A stretch of DNA of 64,000 nucleotides from CAWJAP01 sp963834365 (lineage in GTDB: Bacteria; Acidobacteriota; Vicinamibacteria; Vicinamibacterales; Vicinamibacteraceae). This document shows, one piece after another, positions 38,567 through 49,600 of the stretch. Positions within the stretch are counted from its first letter, which is position 1, and each line of letters starts with the position of its first letter. A program made the position numbers and the translations under genes. Under the pieces are notes generated by a model. It was not told where the DNA came from, did not search any database, and saw nothing but the letters and a program-made list of their open reading frames with translations. The DNA lies in assembly GCA_963834365.1 (NCBI GenBank), contig CAWIBS010000021.1, positions 1-64,000 of the forward strand. Reading direction: 5' to 3'.

Positions 38567-39024
38567 CGGACGGCGTCGAGGACTTCCGCCGGGTGCGTGT
38601 CCGGCTTCACCGTGTCCCAGCGCCTGGCAACCTTGCCTTCGGCATCGATCAGGTACGTGATGCGCGCCACGCCCATGTACTTCTTCCCGTACATGCTCTT
38701 CTCCTGCCACGCGCCGTACTTCTCTGCCACGGCATGATCGGCGTCGGCCAGCAGGGGGAAGGTCAGCGAGGACTTGTCGGCGAACTTCGCTTTGCTTTTC
38801 GAGTCGAGGACGCTGACGCCGAGCACGGCCGCCCGGCCTTTGCCGAAATCCGGCAGCGCCGCCTGGAAGCTGCAGGCTTCCTTCGTGCAGCCAGGCGTAT
38901 CGTCCTTGGGATAGAAGTACAGCACGACAGGGCGGCCCGCATAATCCGCGAGCGTGTGCGTCCTGCCATGCTGATCCTGCAGCGTGAAGGCCGGCGCCTT
39001 CTTCCCCTCGGTGATGACGGGCAT
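38557..39024 (-). CDS. bcp: Peroxiredoxin of the Bcp/PrxQ type
   Basis: Thiol peroxidase of 155 residues. The peroxidatic Cys46 sits in PKDDTPGCTKEACSF, with the resolving Cys51 five residues on, the atypical 2-Cys pattern of Bcp. APAFTLQDQHGRTHTLADY and RPVVLYFYPKDD form the front of the thioredoxin fold, and GKKYMGVARITYLIDAEGKV the back. It reduces hydrogen and organic peroxides using thioredoxin. ATG 39024 has GCGAGGAGATCG before it, which decides this start over 39180. It is divergent from the esterase, leaving about 90 bases for both promoters. Confidence 0.95.
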   Translation of the reverse strand: MPVITEGKKAPAFTLQDQHGRTHTLADYAGRPVVLYFYPKDDTPGCTKEACSFQAALPDFGKGRAAVLGVSVLDSKSKAKFADKSSLTFPLLADADHAVAEKYGAWQEKSMYGKKYMGVARITYLIDAEGKVARRWDTVKPDTHPAEVLDAVRGL

Positions 39025-39113
39025 CGATCTCCTCGCGCAAATGATGGACGCGTGAGCGTACCATGGCGCCCGCGCCCGATGGTATAGTCGCGCTCGACCG
39101 ACCGAGGAGCCGT

Positions 39114-39968
39114 TTGAGCACGATTCAGCAGGCAGGGCCCGCGCACGTCGATCCCGGCCCGTTTCCCCAGGGCCACACACTCACCGGGCACTTCCAGATT
39201 CTTCGTGACTTCGCGTCGCACCTGCTGGGCAACACCCGGCACGTCTTCGTGTACCTGCCCCCGGGATACGGCCGCGACACGCGGCGACGGTATCCCGTGC
39301 TCTACATGCAGGACGGCCAGAACCTCTTCGATCCCAACCTCTCGTTCATCCATGGCCAGGACTGGAAACTCGACGAGACCGCCCAGTCGCTCATCGAGGC
39401 GGCGCGCATCGAGCCGATCATCATCGTCGGGATCGATCATGGCGGCGTGAGCCGGGCAGGGGAGTTCACCCCGACGCGCGATCACCGGCGCGGCGAGGGC
39501 GGCCTCGCGGACCTGTACGGGCGCATGATCGCCGAGGAGCTCAAGCCGTGGATCGATCGGCACTACCGGACACGCCCGGAGCCGGCGTGCACCGCCATTG
39601 GCGGATCGTCGCTGGGAGGATTGGTCTCGCTGTATCTCGGGCTCACGCGGCCTGACGTCTTCGGACGCCTGGCGGTGATGTCGCCGTCGCTCTGGTGGGA
39701 TCGCCGCCATGTCGTGGGGGTGGCAAGAGCGCTGACCGCGAAGCCGCCCTTGCGCATCTGGCTCGATGCCGGCACGGAGGAAGGACATGGAACACTGCAC
39801 AACGTGCGGATCCTGAAGAACGTGCTGCTCAGGCACGGCTGGCGGATGGGTGAGGACCTGCACTACGTCGAGACCGGCGGCGGCCGGCACAGCGAGCGGG
39901 ACTGGGGCGCCCGTGCGGGCGCGATGCTCCGGGCGCTGTTCCCGCCCGATCCCGACACCCGAGGTTGA
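39114..39968 (+). CDS. Alpha/beta-hydrolase esterase (Fes/esterase D type)
   Basis: A protein of about 284 residues. The nucleophile Ser166 lies in AIGGSSLGGLVSLYLGL, with the acid in IWLDAGTEEGHG and the histidine in VETGGGRHSERDWGARAG. RHVFVYLPPGYGRDTRRRYP and VLYMQDGQNLFDP are typical of the putative esterase family that includes enterochelin esterase and trehalose mycolyltransferase relatives. No signal peptide, so it is probably cytoplasmic. TTG 39114 is chosen because GAGGAG precedes it at good distance; ATG 39063 is an alternative without a ribosome-binding site. The gene is convergent with sucB across a repeat cluster. Confidence 0.87.
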   Translation: MSTIQQAGPAHVDPGPFPQGHTLTGHFQILRDFASHLLGNTRHVFVYLPPGYGRDTRRRYPVLYMQDGQNLFDPNLSFIHGQDWKLDETAQSLIEAARIEPIIIVGIDHGGVSRAGEFTPTRDHRRGEGGLADLYGRMIAEELKPWIDRHYRTRPEPACTAIGGSSLGGLVSLYLGLTRPDVFGRLAVMSPSLWWDRRHVVGVARALTAKPPLRIWLDAGTEEGHGTLHNVRILKNVLLRHGWRMGEDLHYVETGGGRHSERDWGARAGAMLRALFPPDPDTRG

Positions 39969-39974
39969 GGCTCG

Positions 39975-40134
39975 GGTCCGGCTGAAGCCGGACACTACGT
40001 CCAACGCACGACGACCCGAGCCCTGTCGTCGTGCCAGCTTCGGCACGTCCAACGGACGACGATCCCTGTGGTGGTGGCTTCGGCACGTCCAACGGACGAC
40101 GACTCTTGTCGTAGTGTCCGGCTTCAGCCGGACC
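39975..40134 (+). repeat. Inverted TCCGGCTGAAGCCGGA pair enclosing tandem repeats
   Basis: The left arm GGTCCGGCTGAAGCCGGAC + ACTACG is at 39975. The inverted right arm CGTAGTGTCCGGCTTCAGCC + GGACC is at 40110-40134. The 25 bases are identical apart from orientation. Between them are two copies of GCTTCGGCACGTCCAACGGA + CGACGA at about 40029 and 40077, plus related ACGACGAC segments. The element occupies the whole gap between the convergent esterase and sucB genes. No open frame of interest is seen inside. Confidence 0.85.
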
Positions 40135-40135
40135 G

Positions 40136-41419
40136 TCAGCCTTCGAGCAGCATCTGACCGGGATCTTCGATCAGCTCCTTGACCCGCACCAGGAACTGCA
40201 CCGCTTCGAGACCGTCGACGATGCGGTGGTCGTAGCTGAGCGCGAGGTACATCATCGGCCGGACGACGACCTGACCGTTCGACCGCCACGGGCCGATCCT
40301 CGATCTTGTGCAGACCGAGAATGCCGACCTGCGGCGGATTCAGGATCGGCGTGCTCAGCAGCGATCCGAAGACGCCGCCGTTGGTGATGGTGAACGTGCC
40401 GCCGCGCAGATCCTCGAGCGTCAGCGTGCCGTTCTTGCGCCTTGCCGGCGAAGTCGCGGATGCCGTGCTCGATCTCGCGCGAACGACATCTGCTCGGCGT
40501 CGCGCAGCACCGGCACGACCAGCCCCTGAGGCGCGCCGACGGCGATGCCGATGTCGTAGATAGTGCTTGAGCACCATCTCCTCGCCCTGAATCTCGGCGT
40601 TCAGGCGAGGAAAGGCCCGGAGCGCGCCGACACTGGCCTTGACGAAGAACGACGCGATGCCCAGGCCGACGCCGTGGCGCTCCTTGAACGCCTGCTTGCG
40701 CCGTTCGCGGAGCGCCATGACCGCGGTCATGTCGACCTCGTTGAACGTCGTCAGCATCGCGGCCGTGCGCTGCGCCTCGACGAGATTGCGCGCGATCGTC
40801 AGCCGGCGCTTGCGACATGCGCACGCGCTCTTCGGCGCGCGGTCGCCGGCCGGCCGCGGCGGCCGGCGCGACCGCAGGCTTCGACGGCGCGGGCGCCCGC
40901 GCCGGGCTCGTCGCGGCCGGCGCCGCCGGGACGGCGGCGGCCGGCGGCGCCAATCGCTCGACGACGTCCCGCTTGGTGATGCGACCGGCTTCGCCGCTGC
41001 CGGACACCGCCGACAGCGCTGACATCGTGCGTCTTCGGCGACGCGGCGGGCGGTCGGCGTCGCGCCGCTCCTTGCCAGACGCAGCGGCGCTCGCCGACGG
41101 CGCCGCGTCAGGCGCCGGTGTCGGCGCGCTGGTCGTCGTCTCCGTCACGGTCGCGGGCTGCGCGCCGCTGCGGCCGGCACCGCGCCGGGATCGACGACGG
41201 CGAGCAGTTCGCCGACCTTGACGTCCTCGCCTTCCTGGCGCGCGATCTTCGCCAGCACGCCGGCCTGCTCGGCGCCCACCTCGAGATCGATCTTCTCGGT
41301 CTCGAGCTCGACGACGGGCTCGCCCGCGGCGACCGCGTCGCCTTCTTCTTCAGCCAGCGCGCGATGCGGGCTTCGACGACCGATTCACCGAGCTGGGGAA
41401 CGACGATGTTGATCGACAA
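40136..41419 (-). CDS. sucB: Dihydrolipoamide succinyltransferase, 2-oxoglutarate dehydrogenase E2 (many frameshifts)
   Basis: Transfers succinyl from lipoamide to CoA. From a TTG start at 41419, with AGGAGGAG ahead, the frame reads SINIVVPQLGESVVEARIARWLKK, the lipoyl domain front; the lipoyl-lysine context TEKIDLEV is recoverable only by changing frame. A Pro/Ala-rich hinge follows. The catalytic domain has FGSLLSTPILNPPQVGILGLHKIEDRPV in one frame and the active-site SYDHRIVDGLEAVQFLV (HxxxD) near the C-terminus, stop at 40136. At least six single-base shifts break the gene, yet each domain can be read in some frame. Because sucA upstream is equally damaged, a sequence-error block is the best explanation. 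No E3 gene is adjacent. Confidence 0.85.
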
Positions 41420-41448
41420 CGACTCCTCCTGGACAACTCAGGTGACGA

Positions 41449-41490
41449 CGGGCTATGGGCTCGGACTACGGGCTACAGGCTACGGCTGGG
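41449..41490 (+). repeat. CTACGGG/CTACAGG heptamer repeat, copy 2
   Basis: GGGCTATGGGCTCGGACTAC and then GGGCTACAGGCTACGG, the same heptamer pattern as at 23605 and 59441. It lies between sucA and sucB. The most likely sucA reading frame ends in a TAG inside this repeat, so the E1 C-terminus may have been extended by it. Confidence 0.65.
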
Positions 41491-44368
41491 AGAGTCTCGA
41501 ATCGTTCGATCTTGTCAGACTCTATCCGTGGCTGATCTGTCCGACCCTGTCCGTGGCTAGCCGCGACTTCCGCCGGCTCGCGAACGGCGAACGCCTGCTC
41601 GACGAGCATGCGCTGGTGAATCGCCGTGCAGGGCCGAGGAGCCTTCCGACGGGCTGGCGCTGCGCGGCCTGCCCACGTAGCTCGACGTAGTACACGTCAT
41701 CGAGCAGCTGATCGAGATATGGTCTGCACGAAATCGCCACGCGCCCATGTTCTCGGGCTCCTCCTGCAGCCAGACCACTTCGCGCAGTTCGGATAGCGCG
41801 GCGAGCGACGTCGCGAATCGCCTCGATCGGGAACGGATACAGCTGCTCGACGCGGCACGATCGCGACGCCCGGCGACGTCGCCCCGCTTCTCGCTCGACA
41901 CGAGATCGACGTAGACCTTGCCGCTGCACAGCACGAGGCGCCGGACCTCGCCCGGCCGCGTCCGCGCCTCGGCATCGTCGATGACCGGCTGCCAGCGGCC
42001 TTCCGACAGCTCGCGCGAGCGACGAGCTCACGAGCGGATGGCGCAAGCAGGCTCTTCGGCGTCAGCACGATCAGCGGCAGCGGATCGGTCTCGAGCAGGA
42101 GCGCCTGACGCCGCAGCAGGTGGAAGTACTGCGCCGCCGTCGTGCAGTTGGCGAGGCGCAGGTTGATGTCGGCGGCCGCGTCGAGGAAGCGCTCGGGACG
42201 CGCGCTCGAATGGTCCGGGCCCTGGCCCTCGTAGCCGTGCGGCAGCAGCAGCACCAGCGACGGCGTCAGCCCCCACTTGGCGCGACCCGACGTGATGAAC
42301 TCGTCGATGATCACCTGGGCGCCGTTGATGAAGTCGCCGTACTGCGCCTCCCACAGCACGAGGCGGCCCGGCTCCTGCACGTTGTAGCCGAACTCGAAGC
42401 CGACCGTCGCGTTCTCGGACAGCGGGCTGTTGCGGATCTCGAACGCCGCCTTCGCCTGCGGCAGCGCCTGCAGCGGGACGTAGCGCTCGCCGGTCTTCAC
42501 GTCGTGGAAGACCGCGTGGCGATGGCTGAACGTGCCGCGCTCGACGTCCTCGCCGGTCAGGCGGATGGCGATGCCGTCGTCGAGAATCGAGGCGAACGCG
42601 AGCTCCTCGGCCGTCGCCCAGTCGATCGTGCGCTCGTCGAGCGAGTCGAGCATCGCCGACGGCGCTCGCGCGCGCGATCGAGCTTGCGGTGCTGCGTGAA
42701 GCCCTCGGGCCGCGTCAGCAGCGCCGCGTTGAGCGCGCGCAGGCGCTCCGCGCTGACCGACGGTCTTCACCTGCCGCGCCGCGCCCGGCGGCGGCGGCTC
42801 GGGAATCGGCTCGACCAGATCGGCTTCGGGCTTGAGCGAGTCAGCGCCTCCTCGAGCACCTTGAAGTGCTTGCGCGACAGCGCGTCCGACCTCGGCGCTG
42901 CCAGCTCGCCGCGTTCGACGAGCGCGATCCGCCCAGATCTTGCGCACCGTCGGGTGCGCGGGCGATCTTCTCGTAGAGCAGCGGCTGCGTGAAGCTCGGC
43001 TCGTCGCCTTCGTTGTGGCCGTGGCGCCGATAGCCGATCAGGTCGATGAGGAAGTCGCGGCGGAACTTGCGCGCGATAGGCCGACGCCAGCCGCGCCGCT
43101 TCGATGCACGCCATCGGGATCGTCGGCGTTGACGTGGACGATGGGAATCTTGAAGCCGCGCGCCAGGCCGCTCGCGTACGACGTGCCGTACGGACTCGCG
43201 TCGACGTGGCCGTGAACCCGAGCTGGTTGTTCGCGATGATGTGGATCGTGCCGCCGGTGTCGTAGCCGTCGAGCCGCGCCAGGTTCAGCGTCTCGGCGAC
43301 GATGCCCTGGCCGGGAAACGCGGCGTCGCCGTGAATCAGGAGCGGCAGCGTCCGGTTCGAATCGAACTCGCGCGGGCCGCGCTGGTCGACGGTCGTGCCG
43401 GCCGCGCGCGCCATGCCCTGCGACGACCGGATTCACGAACTCGAGATGGCTCGGATTGGGCGCCATCGAGACGGTCAGGCTGCTTGACGCTCCGCGGCGC
43501 GCGCCCGCGTGGTATTTGACGTCGCCCGCCCACCCGAGATCGATCCGGTAGCCCGCGCGCTGCTGCACCGGGATCCTTGAACTCGGCGAGGATCTGCGCG
43601 TACGGCTTCGGACAGCACGTGCGCCAGCACGTTCAGCCGGCCGCGGTGCGCCATGCCGATGAGCACGTGCGAGATGCCCGCGCCGCCCGCCGTCGTCGAC
43701 GATCGCGTCGAGGATGGGAACGAGCATGTCGAGCCCTTCGACCGAGAAGCGCGTCTTGCCGGGGAAGGCGCGGTGCAGGAACTGCTCGAATGCCTCGACC
43801 TGGCTCAGCCGATCGAGCAGGGCCGGGCCGTCGATCGCCATCGGCCGGCGGGCGGAACTCCCCCGATTCGGCGGCCTGGCGCAGCCACTCGCGCTCTTCG
43901 GGCACGAAGATGTGCGCGTAGTCGTAGCCGGTCGTGGACTAGTAGACCGCGCGCAGCGCGTCAATCGCGTCGCGCGCGTCTGGCGGCACCGCGCGGCGGC
44001 CGGCCCGCCGATCAGGCTGGCCGGAAGGCCGCGCAGATCGTCTTCGGTCAGGCCGTGCGCCTCCGGGTGCGAGCGACGGATCGCCCGGCGGCGGCGCCGC
44101 CCAGCGGATCGAGCTGCGCCGCCGAGGTGTCCGTAGCGCCGGATGCAGTCCGCCAGATTGACGGCGCCGACCACGGCGGCCACGCTCGGCATCGCGCCTG
44201 CCGGCTCGCGACGGTCGACCGCGGCCGTCTCCGATCCGGTGCGGGCGCCCAGCCCGACTCGAACAGCCTCCGCGTCTCGGCATCGACCGAGGCCGGGTCC
44301 TGGCGAAAGCGCTCGTAGAGCTCTTCCACGTACCCGGCGTTGACACCCTGGAAATCGCGTCCGCTCAT
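41466..44368 (-). CDS. sucA: 2-oxoglutarate dehydrogenase E1 component (many frameshifts)
   Basis: Thiamine-diphosphate-dependent decarboxylase of the TCA cycle, about 967 residues if repaired. ATG 44368 starts SGRDFQGVNAGYVEELYERF. Later frames give AFPGKTRFSVEGLDMLVPIL, MLIGMAHRGRLNVLAHVLSE, LNLARLDGYDTGGTIHIIAN with NNQLGFT, VLLLPHGYEGQGPDHSSARP, ANCTTAAQYFHLLRRQALL and LREVVWLQEEPENMGAWRF, the standard E1 landmarks in the right order. Ten or more single-base shifts interrupt it. The end is uncertain: the best frame passes ALHAIHQRMLVEQAFAVREP and stops at 41466 in the heptamer repeat. The gene lies in the same direction as parE (105 bases upstream) and sucB. Confidence 0.87.
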
Positions 44369-44473
44369 GGATCGATCCCGCACGCCGGGAGACCGGGCAT
44401 GATTCTCATGTCGGCTCAACGCGGCCCGGCGGCTCGATATGACTCACGAGGCTCGGAGGAGCTGCGGACCGCC

Positions 44474-46389
44474 TCAGACGTCGAGCGCCTGGGCGTCTTC
44501 GGCGTGCTCCATGATGAACCGGAAGCGGGCGGAGGCGTCCTTGCCCATCAGCTCGTTGATCACGCGGTCGGTGACGAGCGGATCGGTCACCTCCACGCGC
44601 AGCAGCCGTCGGGTCTTCGGGTTGAGCGTCGTCTCCCACAGCACCTTGGGCATCATCTCGCCCAGCCCCTTGAAGCGCGTGATGTCGGGCCGCGCCCGAC
44701 CCATGACCCGCGTACTTCAGGATCTCCTCCTTATGCGTCTCGTCGAGCGCCCAGTGGGTCTCCTTGCCGATGTCGATGCGATAGAGCGGCGGCTGCGCGA
44801 GATAGACGTGGCCGCGTTGCATGCAGCTGCGGCATGTGGCGGTAGATGAACGTCAGCAGCAGCGTCGCGATGTGGTGCCCGTCCGAGTCGGCGTCGGCGA
44901 GGATGATGACCTTGCCCGTAGCGCAGGCGCGCCAGATCGAAGCCCGCGCCAATCCCGCACCCGAGCGCGGTCACCAGGTCGGACAGCTCCTTGTTCTCGA
45001 GCACCTTGGCCATCGACGCGCTCTCGGCGTTCAGCACCTTGCCGCGCAGCGGCAGAATCGCCTGGCGCGTGCGATCGCGTCCCTGCTTCGCCGATCCGCC
45101 GGCGGAATCGCCCTCGACGATGAAGATCTCGCTCGTGACCGATGAGGGGTTGATGCAGTCACTGAGCTTGCCGGGGAGCGTGAGCCGCGCCGACGTCGCG
45201 CTCTTGCGGACGACCTCCTGCTGCGCCGCGCGGCTGGCCTCGCGCGCCCGCGCCGCGAGGATGATGCGCGCGACGATGCGCCTCGGCCATCGAGATGTTG
45301 TGATTGAGCCAGTGCTCGAGCGCCGGACGGACCGCGGCGTCGACGAGCGCCGAGGATCTCGGGGTTGTTCAGCCAATCCTTCGTCTGTCCCTGGAACTGC
45401 GGCTCCTGCATGAAGACGCTCAGCACGCCGACCAGTCCCTCGCGGATGTCCTCGGCCGTCAGCGCGACGCCCTTCGGCGAGAGATTGTGCGTCTCGATGA
45501 AGTTGCGGACCGCCTTGCCGAGGCCGGCCCGCAGGCCGTTCTCGTGCGTCCCGCCCGATCCGGTCGGAATGCCGTTCACGTAGCTCCGGATGTGCTCGTC
45601 GGTCGCTTCGGTCCACTGCAGCGCGAGCTCCAGCCGCAGGTCGCCGTCGCGCGCGATGACGAACGGTGTCTCGTGGACGGGTCGCGCCCATCGCTCCGCT
45701 GTCAGCTTCGCGAGATAGGCGAGACGCCATCCTCGTGAACGAAGGTCTCGCGCGTGTCCGCGCTCTCGTCGACGAACGTGAGCTTGACGCCCTTGTGGAG
45801 ATAGCTCGCGACCTCGAGCCGCTCGCGCAGCAGCGCCGGGTCGAAGTCGATCTTCGGGAAGATCACCGGATCGGGATGGAAGAACACCGTCGTGCCCGGT
45901 GCCCGCGCGCCGGTCCGAGCTTCTTGAGCGGGCCCACGCGGCTTGCCCTGGTGGAAGCGCTGCTCCCACGACGCGCCGTCACGCTTCACCGTCGCCACGA
46001 GCTCCTTCGACAGCGCGTTGACGACGCTGGCGCCGACGCCGTGCAGGCCGCCAGCCGTCTTGTAGTTGCCGGTCTCGAACTTCCCGCCGGCATGCAGCAC
46101 CGTGAAGATCGACTTCGAGCGCGCTCTTGCCGGTCTTCGGATGCCGGTCCACGGGAATCCCGCGCCCATCGTCGGCGACCGTGAGCGACGTGCCGCCGGC
46201 GTGCAGGGTGACGGTGATGGACGAGGCGAAGCCGTTCATGGCCTCGTCGATCGCGTTGTCGAGGGTCTCCCAGGCGAGATGATGCAGGCCGGACGTGCCG
46301 ACGCCGCCGATGTACATGCCGGGCCGCTTGCGGACCGGGTCGAGGCCTTCGAGGACGGTGATGTCTTTGGCGGTGTAGGTCGATGCCAT
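44474..46389 (-). CDS. parE: DNA topoisomerase IV / gyrase subunit B (ParE-like), many frameshifts
   Basis: The ATPase subunit of a type II topoisomerase, about 635 residues. The front is intact: YTAKDITVLEGLDPVRKRPG then MYIGGVGTSGLHHLAWETLD, NAIDEAMNG and VADDGRGIPVDRHPKTGKSA. Later come KTAGGLHGVGASVVNALSKE, the TOPRIM segment IFIVEGDSAGGSAKQGRDR, KVIILADADSDGHHIATLLL and the C-terminal DITRFKGLGEMMPKVLWETT. The short length and the motif wording favour ParE over GyrB. Inserted bases could be placed at about 44706, 44823, 44920, 45280 and 46118, all single G or C insertions relative to the expected protein. The matching A subunit is encoded at 59504-61934. This start is unambiguous. Confidence 0.88.
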
Positions 46390-46407
46390 CAGCGGAGGGT
46401 AGGGTAG

Positions 46408-46460
46408 CGCGGCCGCAGGCCGCGAGCCTGGCGTGACGGAAGGCTGTGCAGCCTGCCGTC
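46408..46460 (+). repeat. Paired hairpins upstream of parE
   Basis: Hairpin 1 is CGCGGCC-GCA-GGCCGCG (46408-46424). Hairpin 2 is AGGCTGTGCAGCCT (46441-46454), extended by GACGG/CCGTC. It lies 19 bases upstream of the parE start, in the 249-base gap between the divergent parE and TonB-receptor genes. The remainder of this gap holds no open frame of interest; a TATAAG box at 46580-46585 could belong to the receptor promoter. Confidence 0.55.
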
Positions 46461-46638
46461 GGGATCGCCGCGCATCTCGATCCGACCGCGTGGCGCGAGC
46501 CGATGAGCCTCAGTCCTCGTGCCTGCTGGATCATGTCGGACAATCTCCGCTGAGAGCGGCACTTCCGCGTCCCCTGTGCTATAAGACTTCACTCGACGGT
46601 TCCAAGTCAGCTAGAACGCGAATCAAAGGGGGGTCCTC

Positions 46639-49600
46639 ATGGTCGGTGGCGTGCGTGGCTTGCTAACTGCCATGTCAGTTAGCGCTCGTCGCGGTCGCCG
46701 TGACGCTCGGCGGCCGGGCAGAGCTTCAATGGCGCCATTACCGGTGTCGTCCGCGACAGCTCGGGCGGCGTGGTGCCCGAGACGGCGCTGACGCTCCGCA
46801 ACATCGCGACCGATCAGACGGTGGCCACGACCATCTCGGGGCCGGAGGGCGAGTACGCCTTCCGCAATCTCGCTCCGGCCAAGTACGAGGTCACGGCCAC
46901 CAAGACCGGCTTTCAGCTGATCGTGCTGCCCGATGTCGTGGTGCCGTTGGGCACGCAGGTCCGGCTCGACATCGACCTGCCGGTTGGCGGCCTGGAGGAT
47001 CGCGTCGAGGTGTCGAGCGCCTCGTCGGTGCTCAACACGACGGCGACGCAGGAGCACGGCATCACGCCGGAGACGCTGCAGCAGCTGCCGCTGACGTTCG
47101 GAACAGCGGTCCGCGGTCGGCGGCGTGGTTCGCCACTTTCATGCCCGGCGATCAGCACCGGCGGCGGCAACAACGCGTTCGACGCGCGGACCAACGGCGG
47201 GCTTGCAGTCGGGTGACGAGGCGACGGTGGACGGCGTCAGCATGCAGCAGGGGTTCATGAGCCAGGGCGGCATGGTCTCGATCTTCCAGGACTTCCCGAT
47301 GTCGCCGGACATGGTCAGCGAGGTCAAGGTGCTGACCTCGAACTATGCGCCCGAGTACGGATCCTCGACCTCCGGTCAGATCATGGCCGTGACGCGGTCG
47401 GGCGGCAGCGCGTTCCACGGCGCCGGGTTCACCTACAACCGCAGCGATGCGATGACGGCGACGCAGTGGGGGGCGAGCGAGAAGCCGGAGTACAACCGCA
47501 AGAACTTCGGCACCAACATCGGCGGCCCGGCCAAGCTGCCCTTCCTCTGGGGTGACAAGGTCAAGAGCTTCTTCTTCTTCAACTACGAGGGGTTCCGGCA
47601 GGAGGGCGGATCGAACGCGCCGACGGTGTCGATTCCGTCGATCAGGCAACGCAACGGCGACTTCACCGACTGGCGCGACTCGAGCGGCAACCTCATTCCC
47701 ATCTACGATCCGGCGACGATCCGGCCTGACGGCCGGGGCGGCTACCTCAAGGATCAGTTCATGGGCTGCAACGGCAACCAGCCGAACGTGATCTGTCCGT
47801 CGCGCATCAGCCCGATCGTGCGCGCTGGCTGGACGCGCTGCCGACGCCGACCAACGACGGCCCGCTCAACAACTATCTCGGGCCCTCCGATTCCGGACTC
47901 GATTCTCGGCAACTCCAACTACTTCCTGGGCCGGTACGACCTCCAGATCGGCAGCAGCGATCACATGTTCGCGAGCTTCTGGCATCAGCGCGCGCCGGCG
48001 AAGTTCGACTCGGTGCTGCCGCAGCCGATCGCCAACGAGAGCTACTCGGATCCCCAGAACTCGTGGGTCAACCGGTTCAACTGGGATCGGACGTTCAGCA
48101 GCACGCTGCTGAACCACATGTCGATGGGGTATCTGAATCGGAACGAAGGTTACGGCTCGGTCAATCAGGACTTCGTCGACGACTTCCCGCAGATCAGCGG
48201 GCGTGGCGGGCTACAACGTGCCGCCGCAGATGACGTTCAGCGACGGCTTCGCGCAGTTCGGCCAGACCGCGGGCGTCAACATCGGCAACATCACCACTCG
48301 CCCCACGTTCATCATCAACGACATGGTGACGTGGACGCTGAAGGCGCACACGCTGAAGTTCGGGATGGAATACCGCAAGATCATGGGGAACCTCCACGCG
48401 AACAGCAATCAGGCGGGGACGTTCAACTTCTCGCGCGGAGCGACCGGCCTCGTCGGCGTCAACAGCGGCAGCCCGATCGCCAGCTTCCTGCTCGGCGCCG
48501 TCGACAACGGCAACTCGACGTTCCGCGCCGTGGATTCCATCGTATCCGCGGCAGAACGCGTGGATCTTCCACGCCGGCGACACGTGGCGCGTCGGCAGCC
48601 AGCTCACGCTCGACTACGGCCTGCGATGGGACTACTACTCGCCCTCGTCGGAGAAGTACGACCAATTCTCGTTCTTCGATCCCCTGGGCGCGAACTCCGG
48701 GTGCCGGCGGCCGACCCGGCCGGCTGGCCTTCGCCGGCGACTGCTACGGCTCCGCCAGCTATGGTGCGAGGTATCCGGAAGAGGACTGGTATGGCGGGTT
48801 CGCCCCCGGCTGGGCGCCGTCTATTCAACCTCAACGACAAGACGGTCGTCCGAAGCGGCTGGGGCATCTTCTACACCCAGGCGTTCTATCCCGGATGGGG
48901 CGGCGGCATCTCGCAGGACGGCTTCTCGAACACGCCGACGTTCTCGAGCACCCTCGGCGGCATTCAGCCGGCGTTCTTCCTCGATCAGGGCTTCCCGCAG
49001 AACTTCAGGCCCCGCCCGACATCCGCGACAGACTATCGGAACGGGCAGGGCATCCTCTACCGTCCGATTGACGGGAACGAGCGGCCGTACGCGCACCAGT
49101 GGAACATCACCGTCGACCGCGAGCTGGGTAACAACCTCGCGCTGAGCGTCGCGTACGTCGGCAGCGCCGGCCGCCGGCTGCCGTCGAGCATCGACCCGAT
49201 CAACGCCATCGACCCGGCGTACCTGTCGATGGGCGATCGGCTGAACGACCAGTTCACGCCGGGCATGACCAGCCTCAACGGCGTGCCGCTGCCGTATGCG
49301 GGCTGGGTGGAGCAGATGACGGGCTGCGCGCCCTCGGTCGCGCAGGCGCTGCGGCCCGTATCCGCAGTATTGCGACAACCTGCAGGGGCTCAACGAGGGC
49401 CACGGCGAGTCGCACTACAACTCGCTCCAGGTCAAGCTCGAGAAGCGCTTCTCGGGCAGCACCTACGCGCTCGTGTCCTACACCCTCTCGAAGACGATCT
49501 CGAGCGGGTCGGACAACACCCAGCGCGACGCGGTCACCTGGAGCGGCCTGCAGGGCGTCATCTCGCCGTTCGAGCGCGAGCGCAACGAGGCGATCGCCGC

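Noticed and set aside
40136..46389. True pseudogenes of sucB, sucA and parE
   Set aside because: All domains remain in order, the changes are mainly single-base insertions, and three essential genes decaying together is improbable; sequence error fits better.
46390..46638. Small gene between parE and the TonB receptor
   Set aside because: Only weak frames without a ribosome-binding site; the sequence contains hairpins and a promoter-like TATAAG.
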